Shown one piece after another: positions 1-9,190 of a stretch of DNA of 64,000 nt. Below the pieces are notes generated by a model, which did no database searches, was not told where the DNA came from, and saw only the letters and a list, made by a program, of their open reading frames with translations. Each line of letters opens with the position of its first letter. The first letter of the stretch is position 1. Origin of the DNA: Mariprofundus erugo (GTDB lineage: Bacteria; Pseudomonadota; Zetaproteobacteria; Mariprofundales; Mariprofundaceae); NCBI RefSeq assembly GCF_005818865.1, contig NZ_VBRY01000008.1, forward strand, positions 62,001-126,000, read 5' to 3'. The position numbers and the translations under genes are program-made.

Positions 1-242
1 CGGAACAGGGTGGTCAGCAGCAGCAGGGACGGGAAGACCGAAAACTCCAGCGGTTTGAGCACATACAGCGAGGTCAGAAGAATCAGAATGCCGACGGTGA
101 TATTGGCTGCCAGCATCACATCCATCAGCCAGGTGGGCAGCGGTACCATCATCACCAGCAATACGGCGAGCACGGCAACAGCCAGAAGAATATCCGGTTG
201 TCTGCCTATACGTTGCAATGTTAATGCGGCTGCCTGTTGCAC
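1..242 (-). CDS. flhA: FlhA flagellar export gate protein, N-terminal part (cut by window start)
   Basis: FlhA is the large inner-membrane subunit of the flagellar type III export gate. Only the first 80 codons are here; the gene runs off the left edge. The translation gives a short hydrophilic start (QRIGRQPDILLA) followed by hydrophobic segments and the family-typical stretch LLTSLYVLKPLEFSVFPSLL. The start is a GTG at 240-242, chosen because an AAGGAG-type ribosome binding site lies a few bases upstream and the N-terminus then matches the family. It sits 28 nt downstream of flhB on the same strand, the usual flhB-flhA order. Identity is secure; the rest of the protein is not visible. Confidence 0.9.
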   Translation of the reverse strand, partial: MQQAAALTLQRIGRQPDILLAVAVLAVLLVMMVPLPTWLMDVMLAANITVGILILLTSLYVLKPLEFSVFPSLLLLTTLF

Positions 243-270
243 TATGGGGCGCTCCTTGGTTCGTTACGCC

Positions 271-1341
271 TTATCGGCGTTGTTTGAGACGGAAAATCTC
301 GGCCAGGATGATGGCGACCGCCTCGAACAGTTCTTCGGGGATTTCGTCACCAACCTTGACCTGCTTAAACAAGGATCTTGCCAAAGGTTTGTTTTCACGC
401 ATCGGGATATGATGTTCGCGTGCAATTTCACGAATTTTTGCTGCGATATGGCCTTTTCCCTTGGCCAGCACACGCGGAGCGCCGGTTCCCATCGGGTCAT
501 AAGCCATGGCAATGGAGATGTGGGTCGGGTTTGTGATAACCACATCCGCCTTGGGAACATCAGCCATCATGCGGTTTTGAGCCTGTTGCATCTGCATTTG
601 GCGAATCTTGCCCTTGAGTTGCGGATCACCTTCACTCTCCTTGTATTCGTCACGCTGCTCCTTTTTCGACATACGCAGTGACTTGGCATGCTCCCAGCGC
701 TGGTAAAGCACATCGGCCAGGGCAATGAGCACGAAGATGATTGCGGCAAGTGTTGCTATTTTGACGCTGCCATCCACGGCCAGTGAGGCAATCTCCTGTG
801 GCGCGGTCAGGGCTGATTGCAGCAGTTGCGGCATCAGGCCGCTGACAACAATCGAGCAGGCGACGGAAATAAGGGTCAGCTTGAGTACGGATTTGATAAA
901 TTCAGCCAGTGCCTTGGTCGAGAAGAGGCGTTTGAAGCCTTTCATCGGGCTGATCTTTTCAAGCTTCGGCTTCATCGTTTCAAAGGTGAAGACCGGCCCT
1001 GTGACCATAAAGGTGACAAGCACCCCCAGCAGCATGATCGGGACGGCAAATGGCAGCAGTATTTTACCGATCTCCGCTGCAATCGTGATCAGCATCGCCT
1101 GGACACCTTCAGTGGTGGTGTCCAGCCGGATCTTTCCCGACAGATAGGCCTCCATCATCTCCTTCATGGTTTCGCCGAGCCAGCTGCCGAGGCCGGTGAT
1201 CATCATCAGGCTCAGTACGGTAAAGGCGATGGCGGTCGATGGTTCCTTGCTGGTGGGCACCTGTCCCTTTTTTCGCGCATCTTCGATGCGCTTGGGGGAG
1301 GCGTCCTCTGTTTGTTGGCTTTTGTCCTGTTCGTCGGCCAT
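271..1341 (-). CDS. flhB: FlhB, flagellar export switch protein
   Basis: FlhB is the inner-membrane component that switches export from rod/hook to filament substrates. At 356 residues it has normal length. The N-terminus is polar and basic (EDASPKRIEDARKKGQVP), followed by four hydrophobic segments between about residues 35 and 210. The autocleavage motif NPTH is at residues 271-274, inside VVITNPTHISIAMAYDP, so the self-processing cytoplasmic domain is intact. It lies between fliR (6 nt upstream) and flhA, as in most flagellar operons. There are no odd features. Confidence 0.97.
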   Translation of the reverse strand: MADEQDKSQQTEDASPKRIEDARKKGQVPTSKEPSTAIAFTVLSLMMITGLGSWLGETMKEMMEAYLSGKIRLDTTTEGVQAMLITIAAEIGKILLPFAVPIMLLGVLVTFMVTGPVFTFETMKPKLEKISPMKGFKRLFSTKALAEFIKSVLKLTLISVACSIVVSGLMPQLLQSALTAPQEIASLAVDGSVKIATLAAIIFVLIALADVLYQRWEHAKSLRMSKKEQRDEYKESEGDPQLKGKIRQMQMQQAQNRMMADVPKADVVITNPTHISIAMAYDPMGTGAPRVLAKGKGHIAAKIREIAREHHIPMRENKPLARSLFKQVKVGDEIPEELFEAVAIILAEIFRLKQRR

Positions 1342-1347
1342 GTCTGT

Positions 1348-2130
1348 TTAGCCTCCGCTCAGATGGCGCAGGAACAGCGGCACGTTGGCGGGCAGGGTTG
1401 AGAAGGCATCGCTGACCAGATAGACAAAGGAGGGCATGCCCATGGCAAAGACCAGCAGGCCGAGCCCGACCGTCAGCGGAAAGCTGACGAAAAACACCTG
1501 AATCTGCGGTACGGCACGGGAGAGCAGGCCGAGTGCAACATAGATCAGGGTGAGAAGAAGCATGATCGGGGCGGATATTTTAAGGGCCAGCACAAACATG
1601 GTGGCGGCAGCATCCGTCAGGGTCAGCAAGGCCGGAAAATGAAATGGCTGCTGGATCGGGAACAGTGTGAACGAGTCGATCAGGGTGACAATAAAGATAT
1701 GGTGTGCTCCGGCCGAGATCCACAACAGCATGGCCAGGGTCACGGCCAGCTGTGATATGATCGATTGCTGGGAGCGGGTGACAGGATCGAACACATTGGC
1801 CACGGTCATACCCATCTGGAAGCTCATCAGCTGGCCGGCAAACTGGATGCCGGCGAAGATCAGCTGGGCAAACAGGGCGATGGCAGCTGCGACCAGAATT
1901 TCATGGGTGGCAACCAGTACAAAGGCCAGCGGTTTGAGCGGGATGACTGCCACCTTGTCGGCGACCAGCGGGAATATCACGATGGTGAGCAGCACAATCA
2001 GACCGATCTTCACCGATGAGGGGACCAGCTGGTGGCCCAGAACCGGCAGCATCATGACGGTTGCACTGACACGCAGCAGAATCAGCAGACCGATAATGAT
2101 CTGATCGAGTTCCGGCCATGGTATATCCAT
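1348..2130 (-). CDS. fliR: FliR, flagellar export gate subunit
   Basis: FliR forms the FliPQR core gate through which flagellar proteins are exported. The 260-residue protein is almost wholly hydrophobic, with about six membrane segments, and carries family-typical stretches such as FAGQLMSFQMGMTVANVFDP. It follows fliQ with a 5-nt gap and precedes flhB with a 6-nt gap, so all three are surely cotranscribed. Length and order are normal for the family. Confidence 0.96.
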   Translation of the reverse strand: MDIPWPELDQIIIGLLILLRVSATVMMLPVLGHQLVPSSVKIGLIVLLTIVIFPLVADKVAVIPLKPLAFVLVATHEILVAAAIALFAQLIFAGIQFAGQLMSFQMGMTVANVFDPVTRSQQSIISQLAVTLAMLLWISAGAHHIFIVTLIDSFTLFPIQQPFHFPALLTLTDAAATMFVLALKISAPIMLLLTLIYVALGLLSRAVPQIQVFFVSFPLTVGLGLLVFAMGMPSFVYLVSDAFSTLPANVPLFLRHLSGG

Positions 2131-2135
2131 TGCTG

Positions 2136-2405
2136 TTACCGGGTCAGCGTCGGAATCATTGCAAAGAGCTCACGGGTGAACGAGATCATCTGCTCGCTCA
2201 TCCAGGGGGCGGCCAGGATCATGGCCACAAATACACAGACGATCTTGGGAACGAAGGTAAGGGTCATCTCCTGAATCTGGGTGACGGCCTGAAATAGCGA
2301 GATGGCGATGCCGACTACCAGGGCAACGCCGAGCATGGGCAGCGAGATCAACAGCACCAGTTTGAGGGCTTCACTGCCGATCTGTATGACGAAATCAGGA
2401 CTCAT
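2136..2405 (-). CDS. fliQ: FliQ, flagellar export gate subunit
   Basis: FliQ is the small two-helix subunit of the FliPQR gate. The open frame extends further upstream, but the ATG at 2403-2405 gives an 89-residue protein beginning MSPDFVIQIG, which is the family's usual length and start. Two hydrophobic helices flank the conserved FQAVTQIQEMTLTFVPK. It is separated from fliP by a histidine kinase gene, an unusual interruption of the fliP-fliQ pair. Confidence 0.95.
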   Translation of the reverse strand: MSPDFVIQIGSEALKLVLLISLPMLGVALVVGIAISLFQAVTQIQEMTLTFVPKIVCVFVAMILAAPWMSEQMISFTRELFAMIPTLTR

Positions 2406-2483
2406 GCCGTTGATCAGAGCAATCGACGTGCCAATGGCGGGACGTACTGTTTTCGGCCTGCTGTATCGCAGCAAGCCGGTAGA

Positions 2484-5444
2484 TCAGCTGCTCAGGCTTT
2501 GGCGCATGGTCTGTTGCAGGCTTTCCGGGGTATAGGGTTTCTGGATAAAGGAGGCCAGCAAACCGCTGGGGAACTGATCATCTGTATCTTCACGCGTGTA
2601 ACCGCTGGAGAGGATGACCCTGATATCCGGATTGATGCACAACAACTCGGCAAGACATGCCTTGCCATCCATTTTCGGCATCGTCATATCCAGCAGGACG
2701 GCAACAATCGCATGTTGTTGTGTGCGATAAATTTCAACGGCTTCCTCGCCGTTGTTGGCGGTGATGGTATCAAAGCCCATATCCTGCAGCATGATACTGG
2801 CCACATCGCGAATACTTTCCTCATCATCCACGACCAGAACGGTGCCATGAGCATGCCAGTGGTGATTGACTGTGCCGGCGGAGGGGAGGGCTTTTTTAGT
2901 GGTGGCGGGGATCAGAATCTTGAAGGTGGTACCGCGCCCCGGCTCACTGTAAACGCGGATGGTGCCATGATGGCCGCGCACAATACCCAGCATGGCACTC
3001 ATGCCAAGCCCGCGGCCGGTAAACTTGGTGGTGAAGAATGGATCAAACATCTTTTCCATGGTGCTGCTGCTCATGCCGCAGCCGTTATCAGCGACCTCCA
3101 TATAGACGTATTCGCCTTCACGCAGGGTTTCATGGGTCAGTGTGCGATCCAGGTAGGCCCGGTCCAGGTGCATGACACCGGTGGTGAAGCTGATCATGCC
3201 GTTTTTGCTGCCGATCGCCTCACTGGCGTTGGTGATCAGGTTCAGGATCACCTGCTGCATCTGGGCTGTGTCCGCCTCGATCAGGGGGATGGAATGGCTC
3301 AGGTCGTAGCGGAGGGTGACATTCTTATCGATCGACACCTCCATCAGGCGGGTCATTTCGGTGATCAGTTCACTCAGATTAATCGGTTTAACGATAAACT
3401 GTCCCTTGCCTGAATAGGCCAGCATCTGCCGGCACAGGTCAGCGGCCCGCTGGCTCGATTCCTCGATACGCAGGATAAACGGTTTGGCGGCGGATGCATC
3501 ATCCAGGCTGCGTTCTGCCATGGCGGCATTGCCCATAATGGCAGTCAGCAGATTGTTGAAGTCGTGGGCGATGCCACCGGCAAGAATACCGAGACTCTCG
3601 AGCCGTTGCGTATGTTCAAGCTGCTGGCTGCGCCGGTGTTCGTCGGTGATATCCCGGTCAATACATACCTGATGGTGCAGGACTCCTGCCTCATCCATAA
3701 CCGGCGAAACACGGCGTCCGATCAGACGGCCAGTATCCTTGAGCCGGATGTTGCCCTGCCAGTTGTTGCCATCACGGATGGTGGCAATGATATCACGGTA
3801 GGTCTCGTCTCCGACCTCGCCATTGCGTACACAGGCGGCAGGGGAGCCGAGCAGTTGCTCAAGCGGCAGCCGGTACATGCGAACGGCAGCCGGATTGGCA
3901 AACTCGATATGCCCTTCGGCATCCAGAATCATAATGCTCTCGTCACTGGCATGAATAGCCTGCTGCAGCAGCTGCAGCCGTGCCTCAGCCCGTTTGCGAC
4001 GGGTAATATCACGGGCAACCCCCTGAACCGCCACCACGGTGCCATCGCGGGTGACCAGACTGGAGTTGACTTCGAGAACCCGTTTGTGTCCGTGCAGGTC
4101 GATCACGGTGAGCTCATAGACGGTGTTACCGCCCTGTTCACGTTTTTGCGTCATCATGCTGACTGCCTTTTCAGCATCCTCAGGTGCAATGATCTCGGAG
4201 ATGTTTTTACCGATGATCCGGTCACCGAAATGACGCATACAGGCTGCATTGGCGGTGATGATCGTACCCTCAAGATCATGGGCGTAGACCATATCGGAGC
4301 TGTATTCGACAATGGCGGCAAGTTCAGCTTCATGATGCTGACTGCTCTCCAGCTGTTCTTTGCGCCGGTAATTTTCAATGGCGATGCTGGTCAGGCTGGC
4401 GACGCTTTCAATCAGTTCAATATCACCTGCTGCGGGTGAACAGGGGGTGTGATAATACATGGCAAAGGTGCCCAGCACACGGCCATCCGCACTGCGAATC
4501 GGTTCAGACCAGCAGGCTTTCAGATCAAATGCCAGTGCACCATCCCGATAGTTGCTCCAGAGCGGATCAGACGCGATATCCTCGACAATAACCCGCTCAT
4601 TGCGAAAGGCCGCCGTGCCACACGAACCCACCTCCGGACCGATCATGACGCCGTCAATGGCCTTGTTCCATGCGTTGGGCAGGCTGGGGGCGGCACCGGC
4701 ATGCAGGTGTTTACCCGTCTCATCCAGCAGCAATATGGAGGCGAGCATGCCTTCGCGCTGTGCCTCAACCAGGTGAATGATGGTAGTCAGCAGTGCGGGC
4801 AGGGGATCACGATGGCTGGCGATGGCATTAAGAATCGCTCGCTGAAACTCCAGGTGTTGCTGTTGTCTCACCCGTTCGCGGATCTCTGTTTGCAGCTGTT
4901 CATTGTGGGCGGCGGTGATCCGCAACAGGGCCGTGCTGCGACGGGCAAACAGTGATAGCGCCAGCATATAAAGCAGGCAGATGATACCGAGGGTGATGAA
5001 GGTGCGGTCGTCACGGCTTAACAGCCAGGCGGCCACAGGGGTCAGGGATGTCAGCATGAAGGCATAGAAAAGCGGCATGCGACCGGCATAGGCATTGCTG
5101 CTGGTTGCAACGATTCCCACCAGCACAAGCAACAACAGGGTCTGCTGATGGCTGTCTATCGATGGCAGAAACAGTGGGGCCGAGAGCCCCCAGCCAAGTC
5201 CGGCGAGTGCCGTGAGCAACCATTGCAGGCGCCAGCGGATGGGGGACTGCCGACGAGGATAGAGCAGAACAAGACGAATGACCGCGATGGACAGCATCGC
5301 TCCCAGCCAGTACGACAAAGCCTGCTCAATCGGCCCGGACCACAGCGACACGGAAATCAGCACGGCGATCACCATGGAGATGATGATAGAGATGGTCATC
5401 TGGCGATCGATATCGCGATGAATGCGATCTGTTTGCTTGTCCAT
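2484..5444 (-). CDS. Hybrid sensor histidine kinase (membrane, GAF, two PAS, HisKA, HATPase, receiver) inserted between fliP and fliQ
   Basis: This is a 986-residue hybrid kinase. Residues about 15-170 hold several membrane helices with no large periplasmic loop. A GAF domain lies at about 205-355, then PAS domains at about 375-490 and 495-600. The HisKA motif GGIAHDFNNLL has the phospho-acceptor His at 627. The ATPase domain shows ADNGCGM and GRGLGMSAMLGI. A C-terminal receiver carries acidic residues near 873-874 and a phospho-acceptor Asp at about 919 in LLDMTMPKMDG. No DNA-binding output is attached. It lies 107 nt after fliP and 78 nt before fliQ on the same strand, so it is probably transcribed with flagellar genes. 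The kinase and receiver part closely resembles the kinase at 10910-13495. Its signal and partner are unknown. Confidence 0.9.
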   Translation of the reverse strand: MDKQTDRIHRDIDRQMTISIIISMVIAVLISVSLWSGPIEQALSYWLGAMLSIAVIRLVLLYPRRQSPIRWRLQWLLTALAGLGWGLSAPLFLPSIDSHQQTLLLLVLVGIVATSSNAYAGRMPLFYAFMLTSLTPVAAWLLSRDDRTFITLGIICLLYMLALSLFARRSTALLRITAAHNEQLQTEIRERVRQQQHLEFQRAILNAIASHRDPLPALLTTIIHLVEAQREGMLASILLLDETGKHLHAGAAPSLPNAWNKAIDGVMIGPEVGSCGTAAFRNERVIVEDIASDPLWSNYRDGALAFDLKACWSEPIRSADGRVLGTFAMYYHTPCSPAAGDIELIESVASLTSIAIENYRRKEQLESSQHHEAELAAIVEYSSDMVYAHDLEGTIITANAACMRHFGDRIIGKNISEIIAPEDAEKAVSMMTQKREQGGNTVYELTVIDLHGHKRVLEVNSSLVTRDGTVVAVQGVARDITRRKRAEARLQLLQQAIHASDESIMILDAEGHIEFANPAAVRMYRLPLEQLLGSPAACVRNGEVGDETYRDIIATIRDGNNWQGNIRLKDTGRLIGRRVSPVMDEAGVLHHQVCIDRDITDEHRRSQQLEHTQRLESLGILAGGIAHDFNNLLTAIMGNAAMAERSLDDASAAKPFILRIEESSQRAADLCRQMLAYSGKGQFIVKPINLSELITEMTRLMEVSIDKNVTLRYDLSHSIPLIEADTAQMQQVILNLITNASEAIGSKNGMISFTTGVMHLDRAYLDRTLTHETLREGEYVYMEVADNGCGMSSSTMEKMFDPFFTTKFTGRGLGMSAMLGIVRGHHGTIRVYSEPGRGTTFKILIPATTKKALPSAGTVNHHWHAHGTVLVVDDEESIRDVASIMLQDMGFDTITANNGEEAVEIYRTQQHAIVAVLLDMTMPKMDGKACLAELLCINPDIRVILSSGYTREDTDDQFPSGLLASFIQKPYTPESLQQTMRQSLSS

Positions 5445-5551
5445 GCTATGGCTGATCCTCTATTCCCCGAAACAGAACGCTGTCATCCGGCCGGTGAATG
5501 TAGCGGTTTTTTTTGCCCTCTTCCAGCCGCTCGAGCCGGTGGGCTTTATTG

Positions 5552-6310
5552 TTAAAGCTTGAAGCTTGCAAGCAGGTTAGCGGTAATCAGGTGCCAGCCA
5601 TCCACAAGTACAAACAGAATGATTTTCAGCGGCAGCGAAATCATCACCGGGGGGAGCATCATCATACCCATACTCATCAGCACACTGGCGACGATCAGGT
5701 CCAGTACGATAAAAGGAATATAGATCAGAAAGCCGATTTCGAACGCGGTACGCAGTTCGGAGATGACAAAGGCAGGGATCAGCACGTGCATCGGCATGTC
5801 CTCCGCCTTGGCTGGTTTGTCGATTTTCGCAGCGCTGAGAAAGAGTACAAGATCATCCTCGCGTGTCTGCTTGAGCATGAAGTCGCGCAAGGGGGCAATG
5901 GCCTTGTCATAGGCGACTGACTGGTTGATCTCCTCATTGAGATAGGGGGTCAGCGCTTCAGTGTCAATTTTTTGCCATACGGGCATCATGACAAACATGG
6001 TCAGAAACAGGGAGAGACCGATCAGTATCTGGTTCGGAGGCGCCTGTTGGGTGCCCAGTGCCTGCCGAAGGAAGGCAAAGACGATCAGGATACGCGTGAA
6101 AGAGGTCATCATGACCAGAATGGAGGGGGCCAGCGTCAGAATCGTCAGCATGGCAAGAATCTTCAGGCCTGTGAACCATGTATCCGGGTCTTCCCCGTCC
6201 CCCAGATTCAGTGACAGGGTCGGGATCGTGGCTGCGTCTGCCAGTTGTGGCATGAGCAACAACATCAGTGCTGCAACCAGCAGGGTATGACCGGGCATCC
6301 ACGCTTTCAT
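5552..6310 (-). CDS. fliP: FliP, flagellar export gate subunit
   Basis: FliP is the main subunit of the FliPQR export gate. The 252-residue protein begins with a cleavable signal-like segment (LLVAALMLLLMPQLADAA), as is usual for FliP. It has the family hallmarks MTSFTRILIVFAFLRQALGT and PPNQILIGLSLFLT, plus the C-terminal helices with SMGMMMLPPVMISLPLKI. The start codon overlaps the fliO stop by one base (TAATG), which points to translational coupling. The next gene downstream is a histidine kinase rather than fliQ. Confidence 0.97.
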   Translation of the reverse strand: MKAWMPGHTLLVAALMLLLMPQLADAATIPTLSLNLGDGEDPDTWFTGLKILAMLTILTLAPSILVMMTSFTRILIVFAFLRQALGTQQAPPNQILIGLSLFLTMFVMMPVWQKIDTEALTPYLNEEINQSVAYDKAIAPLRDFMLKQTREDDLVLFLSAAKIDKPAKAEDMPMHVLIPAFVISELRTAFEIGFLIYIPFIVLDLIVASVLMSMGMMMLPPVMISLPLKIILFVLVDGWHLITANLLASFKL

Positions 6311-6615
6311 TATTGCTCCGGAGGAGCCGCGTACGGCTCACTCTTGTGGTTTATGGTATGATCCGCCCGCAGCTGGGCCACCCCGCCGGGGGAGAGTGCA
6401 AGCAGGTACTGCTGCCCCTGATGGGTGATTTCGACAATGCTGTTACGTTGATCGATATGGATCTTTCTTACGACCCGGAAGTCGCTGTTGTTGCTGATGC
6501 CCTGGCGCTCCTGAAAGCGGCGCATGCCCCATACCAGCAGGGCAAACAGGCCGAGTACAAAGGCCAGCCCCAGCAGGGACTGCATCAGCATGGCCAGCAT
6601 TCCGCTTTGCATCAT
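6310..6615 (-). CDS. fliO: FliO, flagellar export gate assembly protein
   Basis: FliO is a small bitopic membrane protein that helps FliP assemble. This 101-residue protein has one N-terminal hydrophobic helix (LLGLAFVLGLFALLVWGM) and a cytoplasmic domain with VVRKIHIDQRNSIVEI, the typical FliO pattern of an SH3-like beta domain. It overlaps fliP by one base and starts 3 nt after fliN. Sequence conservation in this family is low, so the call leans on both pattern and position. Confidence 0.9.
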   Translation of the reverse strand: MMQSGMLAMLMQSLLGLAFVLGLFALLVWGMRRFQERQGISNNSDFRVVRKIHIDQRNSIVEITHQGQQYLLALSPGGVAQLRADHTINHKSEPYAAPPEQ

Positions 6616-6618
6616 CGT

Positions 6619-6915
6619 TCAGGAAAGGGTGGTGATGCGTGCGGCAGGCGGCACGATTTCTGTAATACGGACACCCAGTTTGTCACCGGTGGAGACGACT
6701 TCGCCTTTGGCGAAAATACTGCCGTTGGCGAGAATCTGTACCTCGGCATTGGCCTCCTTGTTCATCTCGATCACCATACCACGATTGAGTCTGGCAATGG
6801 TATGCAGCGGCAGCTTGACGCGACCGAGCTCCACACTGATTTCGAGAGGGACATGCATGATCGCTTCAAGATTTGCTTTTTGAGAGTGATCAGGTGCGCC
6901 TGTGTTGTTGCTCAT
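6619..6915 (-). CDS. fliN: FliN, flagellar switch (C-ring) protein
   Basis: FliN is a C-ring subunit that controls rotation sense and recruits the export ATPase complex. The 98 residues are almost entirely the SpoA (surface presentation of antigens) domain, with VPLEISVELGRVKLPLHTIA and VQILANGSIFAKGEVV. It lies 2 nt after fliM and 3 nt before fliO. It is the short form of FliN without a long N-terminal extension. Confidence 0.95.
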   Translation of the reverse strand: MSNNTGAPDHSQKANLEAIMHVPLEISVELGRVKLPLHTIARLNRGMVIEMNKEANAEVQILANGSIFAKGEVVSTGDKLGVRITEIVPPAARITTLS

Positions 6916-6917
6916 AA

Positions 6918-7904
6918 TTAGCCTCCGTGTTGAACGGGTTGAATGATTTCTGCTGCCAGTACGCCGTTTTTCTCGCCCGGTCTGGCCTCAAAAAGGGGAA
7001 TATCCTCAATCCACAGCGAGCATGGATCGGTGGTGCGTGTACTCAGGGGCAAAAAATCACCCGGTTTCATGGCCAGAAAGGAGCCGATGTTGATCTGACA
7101 GCGGCCAAGCTCCAGTCGCAGCGATGCCTGCGTCAGTGACAGCCGGTCAAGCAGGTTACCGGTCCATTCATCGTCATTCTCCACGGTATCATCACTGACG
7201 GTGACCCGCAGAATATCCATCAGCGGCTCCAGAAACGGGCGGGGATAGTAAATGCCCATCTGGCCGGTGAGTTCATCGTTAAGTTTGATATCAAAGAAGG
7301 TGCTGAAACACTTTTCCATGGCACCGGTGACGGCCAGAAACTGGGGGTCGTAATCCAGACGTTCGAGGCTGAATTCAAGCGGATGAACCGGCCCCCACAG
7401 ATCGGACAGTGTTTTGCTTATTTTGTCGCCGATACGGTTGGCCAGCTTCATCTCGACAGCCGAAAGCGTCTGCGGATTGCCGCTGGCTTCACCGTCGCCG
7501 CCGAGCATGGCGTCGACAAATGCAACGATCAGGGCTGTATCAAAACTGATCAGAATGCGTCCATAGCCCTCGGCTTCAAAGACAAAATAAACCTGCGGAG
7601 CATCGACGGAGATGATATCCCGGTAGAGCAGATTTTCCAGACTGCTGACCTGCACGCTGATGTCGCGCCGGAACAGCTCATCCCATTGCTCATCAAGCAT
7701 TTCAACCAGACGCTCCTGCAGGTTAACGAACATCGGGTAGCGCTCGGGGCTTTCGTCATCGCGGCCATCAAACTGGAACGATTTGACATCGGCCGGCTGT
7801 ATGATCGGCGGCAGCGTGGCAAAGATCGCCTCGGTCTGCTCACCGCTGTCAACCTCGGCCATCAGAGCGGCTATTTCTTCGGGGGCCAGGATCGGTTCAC
7901 TCAT
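6918..7904 (-). CDS. fliM: FliM, flagellar switch protein
   Basis: FliM is the C-ring subunit that binds phosphorylated CheY. The 328-residue protein starts with an acidic segment containing LAPEEIAALMAEVDSGE, resembling the CheY-binding peptide. The middle domain has FVDAMLGGDGE and the C-terminal SpoA domain has LGRCQINIGSFLAMKPGDFL. Length is normal. It lies 14 nt after fliL and 2 nt before fliN. Confidence 0.96.
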   Translation of the reverse strand: MSEPILAPEEIAALMAEVDSGEQTEAIFATLPPIIQPADVKSFQFDGRDDESPERYPMFVNLQERLVEMLDEQWDELFRRDISVQVSSLENLLYRDIISVDAPQVYFVFEAEGYGRILISFDTALIVAFVDAMLGGDGEASGNPQTLSAVEMKLANRIGDKISKTLSDLWGPVHPLEFSLERLDYDPQFLAVTGAMEKCFSTFFDIKLNDELTGQMGIYYPRPFLEPLMDILRVTVSDDTVENDDEWTGNLLDRLSLTQASLRLELGRCQINIGSFLAMKPGDFLPLSTRTTDPCSLWIEDIPLFEARPGEKNGVLAAEIIQPVQHGG

Positions 7905-7918
7905 GGATAGCTCCGGCT

Positions 7919-8434
7919 TTACTGGGAAACAAAGTCCGTAAAGTACAGGTTCTTGATCGGTTTGCCGCCGACAATGCGGTTAAGCCGATAAACCATGTCC
8001 TCTTTCAGCGCATATTTTCCCTGTGGTGTACGGATCTCTGCAAAGGTCTTGCTGGCCAGCATGGTGATGATCAGGTCATTGATTTTGACCATATTTTCGG
8101 TGACCTTGGTCTTGGCCTCCTCGCTGCGTACCTCAAGCTTGATCTTGGTGCGCAGAAAACGGCTTTCATCCGTATCAGCCAGGTTGACCGTGATGTTATC
8201 GATATCGATCATGATTGGTGGCCCGGCATTCTCTTCTTCGGCCTCGGGCAGAGCCGTCTCCTCGGTCTGGGTGACCGGTTTTTTATCGGCATCTGCAGCC
8301 GGCTGCTCCATGCTCATCAGCTTCCAGGCAATAAATCCGCCGACAGCCAGTACCAGAACCAGCAGAGCCAGATTGATGATCGGCAGCAGTCCGCCGGATG
8401 ATTTACCTTTTTCTTCTTTTGCATCTTCAGCCAT
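7919..8434 (-). CDS. fliL: FliL, flagellar basal-body/stator-associated protein
   Basis: FliL surrounds or contacts the stator units in the inner membrane. The 171 residues show a short cytoplasmic start, one transmembrane helix (LLPIINLALLVLVLAVGGFIAW), an acidic linker (about residues 50-75) and a periplasmic stomatin-like domain ending PIKNLYFTDFVSQ, a typical FliL tail. It sits between the two motB-like genes and fliM, fitting a stator role. Confidence 0.94.
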   Translation of the reverse strand: MAEDAKEEKGKSSGGLLPIINLALLVLVLAVGGFIAWKLMSMEQPAADADKKPVTQTEETALPEAEEENAGPPIMIDIDNITVNLADTDESRFLRTKIKLEVRSEEAKTKVTENMVKINDLIITMLASKTFAEIRTPQGKYALKEDMVYRLNRIVGGKPIKNLYFTDFVSQ

Positions 8435-8491
8435 CAGATCATCTCCTTATCAGTCATATCGCTCTTGCGTGCAGGCCTGATTATTTTTGTA

Positions 8492-9190
8492 TTACTCATA
8501 CACCATGATCTCCACCCGTCTGTTTTTGCTGCGTCCGAACGGAGTAACTTCGGTTGAAATCGGTTGGGATGGACCATAGCCGGCCAGTGACAGGCGGGAA
8601 GGACTGACGCCTTCATCTTCGAGTACATGCAAGACTGATGCCGCTCTTGCCAGTGACAGCGTCCACGGGTCATCGAAAGGGCTGTTCTCAAGATCGATAT
8701 CGTTGCTGGTATGACCAAGTACACGGATCTGGCCGGGTGACATGGCCAGCATTTGAGCCAGTTTCTTCAGTGTTTCAATATTGTCCTGCTTGAGTTGTGC
8801 ACTGCCCGGGTCAAACAGAATGGAGTCGGGGATGCGCAGGTAGAGTCGGTCATTGATAATGACGCCATTCACCTTGTGCTCCAGGGCGCTGTTTTTCAAG
8901 ATCGCCCGGCTGTTCTGCCGCATGGCCAGCATCAGCTCGCGCGGTGTGGCCAGTCGCTGCATCTCGAACGGGGGTACAATCTGTATTTCGGTCTTGTCGC
9001 CGGAGTTGAGCACCGAGACCGCTTTGCGGAAGGATGACTCGATATCGGAAAGGCCGGTTTTATCCATGGTCGACATCGAAATGATCAGGATGAAGAAGGT
9101 CAGCATCAGGCTGACCAGATCGGCAAATGTGGTCATCCATGCTTCGGTGTTCGGCAGGTATTCAACCGGCCATTTTTTCTTTTTGGCCAT
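8492..9190 (-). CDS. motB: MotB-like stator protein with OmpA domain, canonical Asp (second of two)
   Basis: This is a stator B subunit: a single N-terminal membrane helix, a plug/linker and a C-terminal OmpA-like peptidoglycan-binding domain. The helix contains FADLVSLMLTFFILI, in which Asp24 is the conserved ion-conducting aspartate. The OmpA domain carries IRVLGHTSNDIDLE and LSLARAASVLHVL. The 232 residues begin with the basic, tryptophan-containing start typical of MotB. It overlaps the upstream motB-like gene by one base. Whether it conducts protons or sodium cannot be read directly. Confidence 0.92.
   Translation of the reverse strand: MAKKKKWPVEYLPNTEAWMTTFADLVSLMLTFFILIISMSTMDKTGLSDIESSFRKAVSVLNSGDKTEIQIVPPFEMQRLATPRELMLAMRQNSRAILKNSALEHKVNGVIINDRLYLRIPDSILFDPGSAQLKQDNIETLKKLAQMLAMSPGQIRVLGHTSNDIDLENSPFDDPWTLSLARAASVLHVLEDEGVSPSRLSLAGYGPSQPISTEVTPFGRSKNRRVEIMVYE

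Noticed and set aside
10-681. Long plus-strand open frame over the flagellar genes
   Set aside because: It is antisense to flhA and flhB, whose protein sequences are clearly recognisable; the frame reads as random sequence.
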